Shown piece by piece: positions 52,887 through 61,167 of a stretch of 64,000 nucleotides of DNA. Made by a program: the position numbers and the translations under genes. The notes beneath the pieces are model-generated. The model was not told the DNA's origin, did not search any database, and saw only the letters and a program-made list of their open reading frames with translations. Numbering within the stretch: the first letter of the stretch is position 1; every line of letters starts with the position of its first letter. This DNA comes from an uncultured Enterobacterales bacterium (GTDB lineage: Bacteria; Pseudomonadota; Gammaproteobacteria; Enterobacterales; Enterobacteriaceae), in contig CAMLBO010000012.1 in assembly GCA_946478305.1 (NCBI GenBank), positions 1 through 64,000 on the forward strand. Reading direction: 5' to 3'.

Positions 52887-54067
52887 TGAAGAATTCAATT
52901 AACGACAACATCGTTCAACATGCTCAGGCCGCGTCTCAGACGCTGGATGCCACGGTAGATCCCTGGAGTGCAGACAATGCCAGCGGCGGTCACGCCGCAG
53001 CGACACAACAGGCGACCGACGCTGCCAGCAGCAGTGACCCATGGGGAGGGGCCAACGACGCAGCCACCAGCGCCCCCGACGCTACACATCATGCCGCCGC
53101 GCAGGCCAATGACTGGCTGACTGTGGCTCCGACGCAGCATGATCAATTTACTATTCTGGATCCGTTCCATACCACGCTTATCCCACTGGATCGCTGGGTC
53201 ACCGAAGGAATTGACTGGCTGGTGACGAACTTCCGCCCGGTGTTTCAGGGCATTCGCGTGCCGGTCGATTTCGTCCTGAGTGGTTTCCAACATGGGCTTG
53301 AGTCACTGCCTGCGCCGATTGCGATGCTGATTTTTGCGCTGATCGCCTGGCAGATGGCTGGGCTGGGTATGGGTGCCGCGACGCTGGTTTCTCTGGTCAT
53401 TATTGGTGCCATCGGTGCCTGGTCACAGGCCATGGTCACGCTGGCGCTGGTGCTAACGTCGCTATTCTTTTGTGTGCTCATAGGGTTACCGCTCGGCATA
53501 TGGCTAGCACGCAGTAAAGGCGCGGCGAAAATTATCCGTCCGCTGCTCGATGCCATGCAGACCACGCCGGCGTTCGTCTATCTGGTGCCGATCGTCATGC
53601 TGTTTGGTATCGGTAATGTGCCAGGGGTTGTCGTCACTATTATCTTCGCCCTGCCGCCGATTGTGCGCCTGACCATTCTCGGGATTAATCAGGTACCGGA
53701 AGACCTGATTGAGGCCTCGCAGTCCTTTGGGGCCAGCCCAAGCCAGCTGCTGTTCAAAGTACAGCTGCCGTTGGCGATGCCGACCATCATGGCCGGTATT
53801 AACCAGACGCTGATGCTGGCGCTGTCGATGGTGGTTATCGCCTCGATGATTGCCGTAGGCGGTCTGGGTCAGATGGTTCTGCGCGGCATTGGCCGTCTGG
53901 ACATGGGGCTGGCGTCGGTCGGTGGTGCAGGTATCGTTATCCTCGCCATTATCCTCGACCGTTTAACCCAGTCGATGGGTCAGGACAGCCGCAGTAAAGG
54001 CGGCCACCGCTGGTTCACCCGCGGGCCGGTTGGCCTGCTGGCAAAACCTTTCGTGAAAAAAGCCTGA
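52886..54067 (+). CDS. proW: Glycine betaine/proline ABC transporter permease ProW
   Basis: Membrane subunit of ProU. 393 residues against 354 in E. coli; the extra length is a low-complexity Ala/Asp/Ser-rich N-terminus (about 1-85) with two related blocks, [11 protein letters not shown] and [10 protein letters not shown]. The conserved part starts [15 protein letters not shown]. Seven or so membrane segments and the EAA-loop region [25 protein letters not shown] (start and end of the motif) are intact. Confidence 0.97.
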   Translation: MKNSINDNIVQHAQAASQTLDATVDPWSADNASGGHAAATQQATDAASSSDPWGGANDAATSAPDATHHAAAQANDWLTVAPTQHDQFTILDPFHTTLIPLDRWVTEGIDWLVTNFRPVFQGIRVPVDFVLSGFQHGLESLPAPIAMLIFALIAWQMAGLGMGAATLVSLVIIGAIGAWSQAMVTLALVLTSLFFCVLIGLPLGIWLARSKGAAKIIRPLLDAMQTTPAFVYLVPIVMLFGIGNVPGVVVTIIFALPPIVRLTILGINQVPEDLIEASQSFGASPSQLLFKVQLPLAMPTIMAGINQTLMLALSMVVIASMIAVGGLGQMVLRGIGRLDMGLASVGGAGIVILAIILDRLTQSMGQDSRSKGGHRWFTRGPVGLLAKPFVKKA

Positions 54068-54081
54068 TCACCAGCAATACC

Positions 54082-54106
54082 TTCCCGGCGGTTTCGCCGT
54101 CGGGAA
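54082..54106 (+). terminator. Intra-operon hairpin after proW
   Basis: Ten-base stem with one G-U pair (TTCCCGGCGG/GCCGTCGGGAA) and a 5-base loop, 15 bases past the proW stop. It has no T run, so it more likely protects the proVW transcript 3' end or attenuates than fully terminates. Confidence 0.55.
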
Positions 54107-54150
54107 CGCTCTACTAAGCAGAAGTCCACTCTTACGTATTCATAAACAAG

Positions 54151-54272
54151 ACCCAACATCATTCGAGCTGTATCAAGGCGGCAACTGAATGAAGCCTGGG
54201 CGCTTACACAGGTAAGCGATCGGGGTGAATGAAGGCGGCCAACGCAGAGACCGCTCTAAAGATGAAGGGGAT
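54151..54272. repeat. ERIC-type repeat between proW and proX
   Basis: About 122 bases: left end ACCCAACATCATTCGAGCTG, core GGTAAGCGATCGGGGTGAATG, then GCGGCCAACGC and the end GATGAAGGGGAT. It matches the ERIC layout at 22991 and the ERIC core consensus. It sits in the transcribed gap before the first proX. Confidence 0.85.
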
Positions 54273-54289
54273 AAGAATAAGGGTTCACC

Positions 54290-55294
54290 ATGCGCGCAAC
54301 ACCGCTTAAAACACTTTTCCTCGCATTATCGATCGCCACTCCGGCGGCTTTTGCCGCCGATTTACCGGGTAAAGGCGTTGTCGTCAAACCCTTGCAAAGC
54401 ACCATCGCTGAAGAAACGTTTCAAACCGAACTGGTCAACCGCGCCCTGCAAAAACTGGGTTATGACGTGCAGCCCACTGGCGAGGTCGATTACAACGTGG
54501 CCTATACCGCCATCGCCGCCGGTGACTCGACGTACATGGCGGTGAATTGGGATCCGCTGCAAGTCGATATGTATGCCGCCACTGGCGGGGACAAAAAGTT
54601 CTACCGTCAGGGGACGTTTATCAGCGGCGCAGCGCAGGGTTATCTAATCGATAAAAAAACCGCTGACAAGTACCACATCACCAGCATTGATCAGCTGAAA
54701 GATCCCAAACTCGCCAAACTTTTTGATGCTAACGGCGACGGCAAGGCCGATCTCGCAGGCTGCGATCCGGGCTGGGAGTGCGCAAAAGTCGTTTCCAAAC
54801 AGATTGAAGCTTACGGCCTGAGCAGCACCGTGCAGCAAAATCAGGGCAACTATTCGGCCATCATCGCTGACACCCTGACCCGCTACAAAAGCGGCAAACC
54901 GGTGCTCTATTTCACCTGGACTCCCTACTGGGTGAGCAATGAGTTGAAACCGGGGAAAGACGTGGTATGGCTGACGGTGCCGTTCTCGGCCAACCCTGGC
55001 TCGAACAAAGATCTCGACACAAAATTGCCCAATGGCAAAAACTACGGTTTCCCGGTCAACAACGAACATATCGTTGCCAACAAACAGTGGGCTGAAGCCA
55101 ATCCTGCTGCCGCCAAACTGTTTGCCATCATGAAATTACCCCTGGCTGACGTAAACGCCCAAAACCTGCGGATGCACCAAGGTGAATCCTCATCCGTGGA
55201 CATCCAGCAGCATGTTGATGGGTGGATAAAAGCTCACCAGACCACCTTTGATGGCTGGATCTCCGAAGCTACTGCGGCTGCGAAAAATTCTTAA
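54290..55294 (+). CDS. Glycine betaine-binding protein ProX-like, first copy (divergent)
   Basis: Periplasmic substrate-binding protein of the ProU type. 334 residues with a signal peptide of about 22 (…[13 protein letters not shown]). The three Trp of the quaternary-ammonium cage are present (AVNWDP, DPGWEC, FTWTPYW). However, the residue equivalent to E. coli ProX His69 is Gln ([10 protein letters not shown]) and the residue equivalent to Gly141 is Glu (GWEC rather than GWGC). The disulfide Cys pair (GCDPGWEC) is kept. Closely similar to the next gene throughout, so a tandem duplicate; it may bind a different ligand. Confidence 0.93.
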   Translation: MRATPLKTLFLALSIATPAAFAADLPGKGVVVKPLQSTIAEETFQTELVNRALQKLGYDVQPTGEVDYNVAYTAIAAGDSTYMAVNWDPLQVDMYAATGGDKKFYRQGTFISGAAQGYLIDKKTADKYHITSIDQLKDPKLAKLFDANGDGKADLAGCDPGWECAKVVSKQIEAYGLSSTVQQNQGNYSAIIADTLTRYKSGKPVLYFTWTPYWVSNELKPGKDVVWLTVPFSANPGSNKDLDTKLPNGKNYGFPVNNEHIVANKQWAEANPAAAKLFAIMKLPLADVNAQNLRMHQGESSSVDIQQHVDGWIKAHQTTFDGWISEATAAAKNS

Positions 55295-55361
55295 TCGGAC
55301 AGGCACTGCCTCGTGCGGTGCTTTTAAAACATAACAACGACGATAAACAGGACATTAATTT

Positions 55362-56357
55362 ATGCGAAAAACACATCTCTGGGCGATAGCCGCCCTGACC
55401 ACACTGGCTTCAGCCTCAACCTTTGCCGCTGACCTGCCAGGCAAAGGCGTAACCGTCACCCCGATTCAGAGCACCATCAGCGAAGAGACTTTTCAGACTC
55501 AGTTGGTAAGCAAGGCGCTGGAAAAACTGGGCTATGACGTTCAACCTATCCGCGAAGTCGATTACAACGTGGGCTACACCACCATTGCAGCCGGTGATGG
55601 GACTTTTACGGCAGTAAACTGGTCGCCGCTGCATGATGAAATGTACAAAGCCGCCGGTGGAGATAAAGTCTTCTATCGCGAAGGCACCTATGTTAACGGC
55701 GCAGCGCAGGGTTATCTGATTGATAAGAAAACCGCTGAGAAATACCACATCACCAATATTGAACAACTAAAAGATCCGAAGATCGCCAAACTGTTTGATA
55801 CCAACGGTGACGGCAAAGCTGACCTGACCGGTTGTACACCGGGCTGGGGTTGCGAAGCTGCGCTGAATGCGCAGCTCAAAGCTTATGATCTGGAAAAGAC
55901 CGTGACGCAAAATCAGGGGAATTACTCGGCGATGATTGCTGACACCATTACCCGTTACAAAGAAGGTAAACCTATCTTCTATTACACCTGGACGCCGTAC
56001 TGGGTCAGTGACGTACTGGTACCGGGCAAAGACGTGCTGTGGATGCAGGTTCCCTTCTCTGTCGTCCCTGGCGATAAAAATGCCGATACCGCCTTACCTA
56101 ATGGTAAAAACTACGGCTTTAAAGTCAGCACCATGCACATCGTAGCCAATAAGAAGTTTGCTGAAGCCAACCCGGCTGCGGCCAAGCTCTTCGCTATCAT
56201 GCAGTTACCGTTGAAAGACATTAATGCGCAGAACTCCGCCATGCATGCCGGTCAAAGCTCTGAAGCGGATATCGCTAATCAGACCGACGGCTGGATCAAA
56301 GCCCACCAGGAAACCTTTGATGGTTGGGTAAAAGAAGCAGCGGCGGCGGCGAAGTAA
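55362..56357 (+). CDS. proX: Glycine betaine-binding periplasmic protein ProX, second copy
   Basis: 331 residues; signal peptide of about 21 (…[14 protein letters not shown]). It keeps all ligand-contact positions of E. coli ProX: the cage Trp in AVNWSP, PGWGCE and YTWTPYW, the His in SPLHDEMY, and GCTPGWGC. It is clearly closer to E. coli ProX than the preceding copy. Only 67 bases separate the two genes. A strong terminator follows. Confidence 0.97.
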   Translation: MRKTHLWAIAALTTLASASTFAADLPGKGVTVTPIQSTISEETFQTQLVSKALEKLGYDVQPIREVDYNVGYTTIAAGDGTFTAVNWSPLHDEMYKAAGGDKVFYREGTYVNGAAQGYLIDKKTAEKYHITNIEQLKDPKIAKLFDTNGDGKADLTGCTPGWGCEAALNAQLKAYDLEKTVTQNQGNYSAMIADTITRYKEGKPIFYYTWTPYWVSDVLVPGKDVLWMQVPFSVVPGDKNADTALPNGKNYGFKVSTMHIVANKKFAEANPAAAKLFAIMQLPLKDINAQNSAMHAGQSSEADIANQTDGWIKAHQETFDGWVKEAAAAAK

Positions 56358-56383
56358 AACCGTAACGAACTCAGTAATACCTG

Positions 56384-56413
56384 CGGGCGGGGAGAGATCT
56401 CCGCCCGTTTTTT
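56384..56413 (+). terminator. proU operon terminator
   Basis: CGGGCGG/CCGCCCG stem (56384-56390, 56401-56407), extended inward by GGA/TCT-type pairs, and six T. It ends the proV-proW-proX-proX transcript. Confidence 0.93.
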
Positions 56414-56473
56414 ATTGTTCATTATCGCTGTGCGTATTCGTGTGAGTAAATTCGTTCTCGGTAAGGAGGGCCC

Positions 56474-56636
56474 ATGAAATCGACGCAATTGATTAAGGAA
56501 CAGCTGGCTGCGGGTTGTGAATTAAAGCGTCACAGTGGCGGTCGCCAGTGACGAATAAAGCGTTTCCGATTCCCCATCCTAAGAATGACTTCCCCATGGG
56601 ACGTTCAAGTCCATTAAGAAAATGGCAGGGATATGA
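56474..56636 (+). pseudogene. hicA: hicA toxin remnant
   Basis: ATG 56474 with GTAAGGAGGG upstream encodes MKSTQLIKEQ-LAAGCELKRHSGG, the HicA N-terminus. The frame then breaks near 56541-56547. The next frame gives VTNKAFPIPHPKNDFPMG, the HicA C-terminal core. A missing base at about 56600 breaks it again: restoring one base gives TFKSIKKMAGI and a stop overlapping the hicB ATG as ATGA, the classic hicAB junction. The segment lost at the first break is where HicA carries the catalytic His (GSHH-type). The toxin is dead. Confidence 0.85.
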
Positions 56637-56904
56637 TCCTGCGACTGGAGTTTGACTACGCCTGCTTCTCGGCCGCCGACACACGCGAAGAGATTGCCCG
56701 ATGGTGCGTGAAACTATCCTGATGACCGTCGAAGATCTGATCGATATTGATCTCTCTGCCTTTGAAGGCAAAGCGCACCGCATCAATATTTCTTTGCCAG
56801 ATACCTTAATTAAACGCATTGATAATAAAGTAAAAGCTCATCATTCTTATTATGACCGCCGTCATTTCCTCGCCATGGCAGCACGTAAAGAACGGTTAGT
56901 CTGA
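56633..56904 (+). pseudogene. hicB: hicB antitoxin remnant
   Basis: ATG 56633 opens a short frame with CFSAADTREEIA, matching the GCFSAGDTREEA motif of HicB, but stops at about 56720. In another frame (to the TGA at 56902-56904) lies IDIDLSAFEGKAHRINISLP followed by LIKRIDNKVKAH, the ribbon-helix-helix C-terminus of HicB. The N-terminal partial RNase-H-fold domain is mostly deleted. An intact but short product of about 67 residues could still start at GTG/ATG 56701-56722 and hold only the DNA-binding end. Confidence 0.8.
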
Positions 56905-56929
56905 GGATATGACATCGCCTCATCTGCCG

Positions 56930-57802
56930 TCACTCATCTTCCTGGGCAAAGGCCAGAAAGCGTTCGGCAGCAGCGCTGAGGCTCGGCTGCCAGACGCAGA
57001 AAACCTGGCGCCGTGGTGCATTTTCTATCGGAATTGAGACCAGATCGGCGGCGTGCCGGGCGCGGGACAGGGGCACAATGCCGGCGGCCAGTGAACGCCG
57101 CACGATGCTCTCCAGCCATTCGATATGGTCGATTTCAAAGCTAACGTGGCGAGTCACCCCCGCTTCACCGAACGCGTTATCAGTCTGGCGCCGTGCACCG
57201 GCACCGGCATAGAAGTCCACCAGCGGCACCTGTGCGAGCTCACTGAGCGTAATGGTGGGACGTAAGGCATAAGCATGTGAGGGGCTGACCAGGGCCACCA
57301 GCGGTTCATCTGCCAGCTGCCGCTGGGGCAATCGCAGCGTGGCTTTATCACCCGGCCAGATGCCGACGAAGGCCACATCCGTGCGCAACTGCTGAACATC
57401 TTCCAGCAATTTTTCAGTCATCCCGACGTACATACGAATATTCACCAGCGGGTAACGTTGAGTGAATTTCGCCATCTGGCCGATGACATCTATCGCGTTC
57501 AACGTTGAGATAATGCCGACTGTCAGGGTCCCGGTCACCTCACCTTTGAGCGCTTCCATCGTGTCGATCAAATGGCTATGTGCCGCCAGCAGCTGCTCCG
57601 CCGGGGCTAAAAATGCCCGTCCAGCCGCGGTGAGGTTAACCTGTCTGGAGGTGCGCTCAAACAGCGTACTGCCGAGTTCTTCCTCCAGTTTAGCTATCTG
57701 GTGACTTAACGCTGATTGCACCGTGTGGCATCGCTGCGCCGCCCGGGTAAAGTTCTGTTCCTGCGCCACGGCGAGGGCAAAGCGGATCTGTTTGAGGTTC
57801 AT
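56930..57802 (-). CDS. LysR-family transcriptional regulator
   Basis: 290 residues. N-terminal winged helix (MNLKQIRFALAVAQEQNFTR, QSALSHQIAKLEEELGSTLF, residues 1-60) and a C-terminal effector domain (TLTVGIISTLNAIDVIGQM onwards). Divergent from the MFS gene with 182 bases between starts, so it most likely controls that exporter and itself. Effector unknown. Confidence 0.93.
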   Translation of the reverse strand: MNLKQIRFALAVAQEQNFTRAAQRCHTVQSALSHQIAKLEEELGSTLFERTSRQVNLTAAGRAFLAPAEQLLAAHSHLIDTMEALKGEVTGTLTVGIISTLNAIDVIGQMAKFTQRYPLVNIRMYVGMTEKLLEDVQQLRTDVAFVGIWPGDKATLRLPQRQLADEPLVALVSPSHAYALRPTITLSELAQVPLVDFYAGAGARRQTDNAFGEAGVTRHVSFEIDHIEWLESIVRRSLAAGIVPLSRARHAADLVSIPIENAPRRQVFCVWQPSLSAAAERFLAFAQEDE

Positions 57803-57984
57803 CGATTCATCGCGAAATGAGATAGTTGAGATGAAAATTATACATTGGTTTACTATTTATGGCTGAGCGATACTCGCGGCGATCCAACAGCACGATGCTG
57901 ATATTCACATACAACCTGCAGCTTTACCTGACACGCTTTATTGAAAACAAAAAGCTTAAAACAGAAACGTAAAACGAAAAAACT

Positions 57985-59169
57985 ATGAAAAAATCCACTC
58001 AACACTCTCCGCTTACGCCGGGACTGATCGTTCTGATGGCCGTCGCCACAGGGCTTGCCGTCGCCAGTAACTACTATCCTCAGCCGCTGCTGGAAACCAT
58101 TGCCAGGGCTTTTGATCTTTCCGTCAATCAGGCCGGTTTTATCGTCACTATTGCTCAACTTGGCTATGCCTTTGGTCTGATGTTCCTGGTGCCGCTGGGT
58201 GATATGTTTGAACGCCGCAGCCTGATTGTAGTGATGACAGTCCTTTCCGCCGCTGGCTTGTTGATCACCGCAATGGCCCCCACGCTCACGATTATGCTGA
58301 TAGGTACTGCACTCACCGGTCTGTTCTCGGTCGTTGCACAGATTCTGGTGCCACTGGCGGCAACGCTGGCAGAGCCAGAACGGCGCGGTAAGGTGGTCGG
58401 ACTGATTATGTCCGGCCTGCTGCTCGGCATTTTACTGGCGCGAACTGTCGCAGGTTTGCTGGCTACGCTTGGCGGCTGGCGTACGGTTTATTGGGTAGCC
58501 AGTGCACTGATGCTGGCGATGGCGCTGATCCTCTGGCGTCGTCTTCCTATGCACAAACAGCATACCGGTCTGAATTATCCGCAATTGTTGAAATCAATTT
58601 TCAGCCTGTTTATCCATACCCCAGTATTACGTACCCGTGCGCTGCTTGGCCTGTTCTCCTTCGCCAACTTCAGCATTCTGTGGACCTCGATGGCATTTCT
58701 GCTGGCGGGACCGGCGTATCATTATTCCGAGGGCGTTATTGGCCTGTTCGGTCTGGTTGGCGCTGCGGGTGCACTGGCCGCCACCCGCGCCGGGCAGTTG
58801 GCGGATAAAGGCAAAGCTCACCTGACCACCACGGTGGGGCTGGTGCTCTTATTGCTGTCTTGGGCGGCGATTGCCTATGGCCAGCACTCAGTGATTGCAC
58901 TGGTCGTGGGGATTATCGTGTTAGATCTGGCGGTACAGGGCGTACACATCACCAATCAGAGTGTCATTTATAAGTCGATGCCTGAAGCGCGTAACCGCCT
59001 GACGGCCGGTTATATGACCACCTATTTTATCGGCGGTGCGATAGGCTCGCTGGTATCGGCGTCAGCGTTTCAATGGGCTGGATGGTACGGTGTTTCCATC
59101 GCTGGCGTGGTTATGAGCGTACTGAATTTGCTGACCTGGTGGTCAGGACATAAGTATAAAATGGCCTGA
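57985..59169 (+). CDS. MFS transporter, DHA1-type (YgaY-like)
   Basis: 394 residues with 12 hydrophobic segments. MFS motif A-like PLGDMFERRSLIV after TM2 and the GLVASGAG-equivalent QVHITNQ-type region near 310 are visible (QGVHITNQSVIYKSMPEARN). It lies between proX and ygaZ, exactly where E. coli K-12 has the decayed ygaY; this copy is intact. Probably a drug or metabolite exporter controlled by the divergent LysR protein. Confidence 0.88.
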   Translation: MKKSTQHSPLTPGLIVLMAVATGLAVASNYYPQPLLETIARAFDLSVNQAGFIVTIAQLGYAFGLMFLVPLGDMFERRSLIVVMTVLSAAGLLITAMAPTLTIMLIGTALTGLFSVVAQILVPLAATLAEPERRGKVVGLIMSGLLLGILLARTVAGLLATLGGWRTVYWVASALMLAMALILWRRLPMHKQHTGLNYPQLLKSIFSLFIHTPVLRTRALLGLFSFANFSILWTSMAFLLAGPAYHYSEGVIGLFGLVGAAGALAATRAGQLADKGKAHLTTTVGLVLLLLSWAAIAYGQHSVIALVVGIIVLDLAVQGVHITNQSVIYKSMPEARNRLTAGYMTTYFIGGAIGSLVSASAFQWAGWYGVSIAGVVMSVLNLLTWWSGHKYKMA

Positions 59170-59366
59170 TTTAACTGAGCTTAATATTACTCACTGAAGA
59201 AAACTGACAACACGGGGCGATCATCACGCCCCTGATTAGCTTGCGAATAGTCATCGTTGAAATTTATTTTCCTTTGAGGGTATTATCACTACTGACAGTC
59301 TGGTAATGTTTGAACCATTGTTTATTCACGGGTGAAATACCCCGTCTTCAATGCCCTGATTACCCA

Positions 59367-60122
59367 ATGCCAACCCACACAGCACAAGACACTTCAACTC
59401 CTCTTCGCGTCTCTACGTTTACGCAAGGCGTTGTGGACAGTCTGCCCATTGTTATCGGTTATCTCCCCATCGCATTTGCTTTCGGTCTGAGCGCAGTAAA
59501 ACTGGGTTTCACGCCGCTGGAAAGCACCCTGTTTTCCGTTCTGATTTATGCCGGTGCCAGCCAGTTTGTGATCACTGCGCTCTTAAGCGCAGGGATGTCA
59601 CTGTGGGTCTCTGCCCTGACGGTGATGGCGATGGATGTACGCCATATTTTATATGGCCCTTCCCTGCGTAACCGTCTGACCGGCGGGCGTCTGAATGGTA
59701 AGAAAACCGCGCTCTGGGCCTTTGGACTTACCGATGAAGTCTTTGCCGCCGCTACCGCTAAACTGATTCGTGATAAACGCAGTTGGAGTGAAAACTGGAT
59801 GTGTGGCATCGCACTCTGCTCCTGGCTGGCCTGGGTATTTGGCACCATTATTGGCGCGCTATTTGGTCATGGTCCGCTGGAAAATTATCCGGCCATCGAG
59901 GCTTCTCTCACTTTCATGCTCCCCGCGCTGTTTCTGAGTTTCCTACTGGCAGCTTTCAAACGTCAGCAGAGTCTGGTGTTCGTTGCCTCTCTGGCCGGTG
60001 CATTGTGCGGTCTGCTGTTCTGGTCAATCCCCGTGGCGATTTTGTGCGGGCTGGGCGCGGGCTGTATCACTGCCCTGCTGCAACGTCCAGCAGTTGAACT
60101 GGAGGCGACTAATGAAAACTGA
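59367..60122 (+). CDS. ygaZ: L-valine exporter subunit YgaZ (AzlC family)
   Basis: Large subunit of the YgaZH branched-chain amino acid exporter. 251 residues with about seven hydrophobic segments. Family block IYAGASQFVITALLSAGMSL and MAMDVRHILYGPSLR near 105 are strongly conserved. Start ATG 59367 (MPTHTAQ) by alignment with E. coli; no clear SD is present, and the frame is open for 19 codons upstream. Overlaps ygaH by 11 bases. Confidence 0.95.
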   Translation: MPTHTAQDTSTPLRVSTFTQGVVDSLPIVIGYLPIAFAFGLSAVKLGFTPLESTLFSVLIYAGASQFVITALLSAGMSLWVSALTVMAMDVRHILYGPSLRNRLTGGRLNGKKTALWAFGLTDEVFAAATAKLIRDKRSWSENWMCGIALCSWLAWVFGTIIGALFGHGPLENYPAIEASLTFMLPALFLSFLLAAFKRQQSLVFVASLAGALCGLLFWSIPVAILCGLGAGCITALLQRPAVELEATNEN

Positions 60123-60453
60123 CGTGATCCTGGTGTGTGCAGTCGTCGGTGTCGCGAATTATCTTTTCCGCTACCTTCCGCTGCGTCTTGGTGGAAACCG
60201 TAAAACGGGCGCGATGAAAAGCGGGGCTCTGGCACGGGTTCTCGACAGTATTGGCATTGCTTCTATTTGTGCACTTCTGGTGGTCTCCAGTACGCCAGAG
60301 ATCCTCCGTGACAGCCAGAGGCTGCTGCCGACGCTGGCTGGCTTTGTCGTCCTGACGCTCATCTTCTGGCGCAGTAAGAGCATTATTTTATCTACGCTGG
60401 TGGGTGCAGTGGCCTACGGATTGATCTTCAAAGCAATGTTACCAACCGGCTAA
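60112..60453 (+). CDS. ygaH: L-valine exporter subunit YgaH (AzlD family)
   Basis: Small partner of YgaZ. 113 residues (E. coli 111) with four hydrophobic segments; FRYLPLRLG near the N-terminus and ALLVVSSTPEIL are family features. ATG 60112 lies within the end of ygaZ, implying coupled translation; GGAGGCGACTA inside ygaZ is its SD. Confidence 0.95.
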   Translation: MKTDVILVCAVVGVANYLFRYLPLRLGGNRKTGAMKSGALARVLDSIGIASICALLVVSSTPEILRDSQRLLPTLAGFVVLTLIFWRSKSIILSTLVGAVAYGLIFKAMLPTG

Positions 60454-60623
60454 AAAACAATCGCTTCGGTCAAGTACCAAAGCGCTGAATACATACTTTA
60501 AATGTCGAATAATTCACTGTCGTTATGAATCACACTTAATGCTAAAGCTTTGGGGGTTCATAACATTGATATTATTAATTACCGTCGTTACTATGTCACT
60601 CGTAACTAATGAGGCTTCTCATC

Positions 60624-61145
60624 ATGGACAGCTCCTTCGCACCAATTGAAAACATGTTAAATTTCCGAGCTAAGAAACAGAAAGATTTCCCCTACCAAGA
60701 AATTTTGCTGACCCGGCTCTGTATGCACATGCAAAGTAAATTGCTGGAAAATCGCAATAAGATGTTAAAAGCTCAGGGGATCAACGAAACGCTGTTTATG
60801 GCGTTATTGACGCTTGATGCACAAGAAAGCCACAGCATTCAGCCTTCTGAGCTGAGCTCTGCGCTGGGTTCTTCCCGAACGAATGCCACGCGAATTGCGG
60901 ATGAGCTGGAGAAGCGCGGCTGGATTGAACGCCGTGAGAGCGATAACGACCGTCGATGCCTGCATTTGCACCTGACGCCGGACGGGGAAGCCTTCATTCA
61001 GAAGGTTCTGCCACCTCAACATAAGAGCCTGCATCTTCTCTGGTCTACTCTCGATGCTGATGAACAGAAGCAGTTAGAAAACCTAACCCGCAAACTGTTA
61101 TCTCGCCTCGATCAGATGGATGTCACTGCGACACAATTACTCTAA
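60624..61145 (+). CDS. mprA: MarR-family repressor MprA (EmrR)
   Basis: Represses the emr multidrug pump operon and releases on binding uncouplers and aromatic drugs. 173 residues (E. coli 176). Winged helix with [21 protein letters not shown] and the wing [31 protein letters not shown] is identical to E. coli as I recall it. Start ATG 60624 (MDSSFAPIE). First gene of mprA-OMF-emrA-emrB; autoregulation is expected. Confidence 0.97.
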   Translation: MDSSFAPIENMLNFRAKKQKDFPYQEILLTRLCMHMQSKLLENRNKMLKAQGINETLFMALLTLDAQESHSIQPSELSSALGSSRTNATRIADELEKRGWIERRESDNDRRCLHLHLTPDGEAFIQKVLPPQHKSLHLLWSTLDADEQKQLENLTRKLLSRLDQMDVTATQLL

Positions 61146-61167
61146 TTTCTGTTCAGGTAACTCAAAC

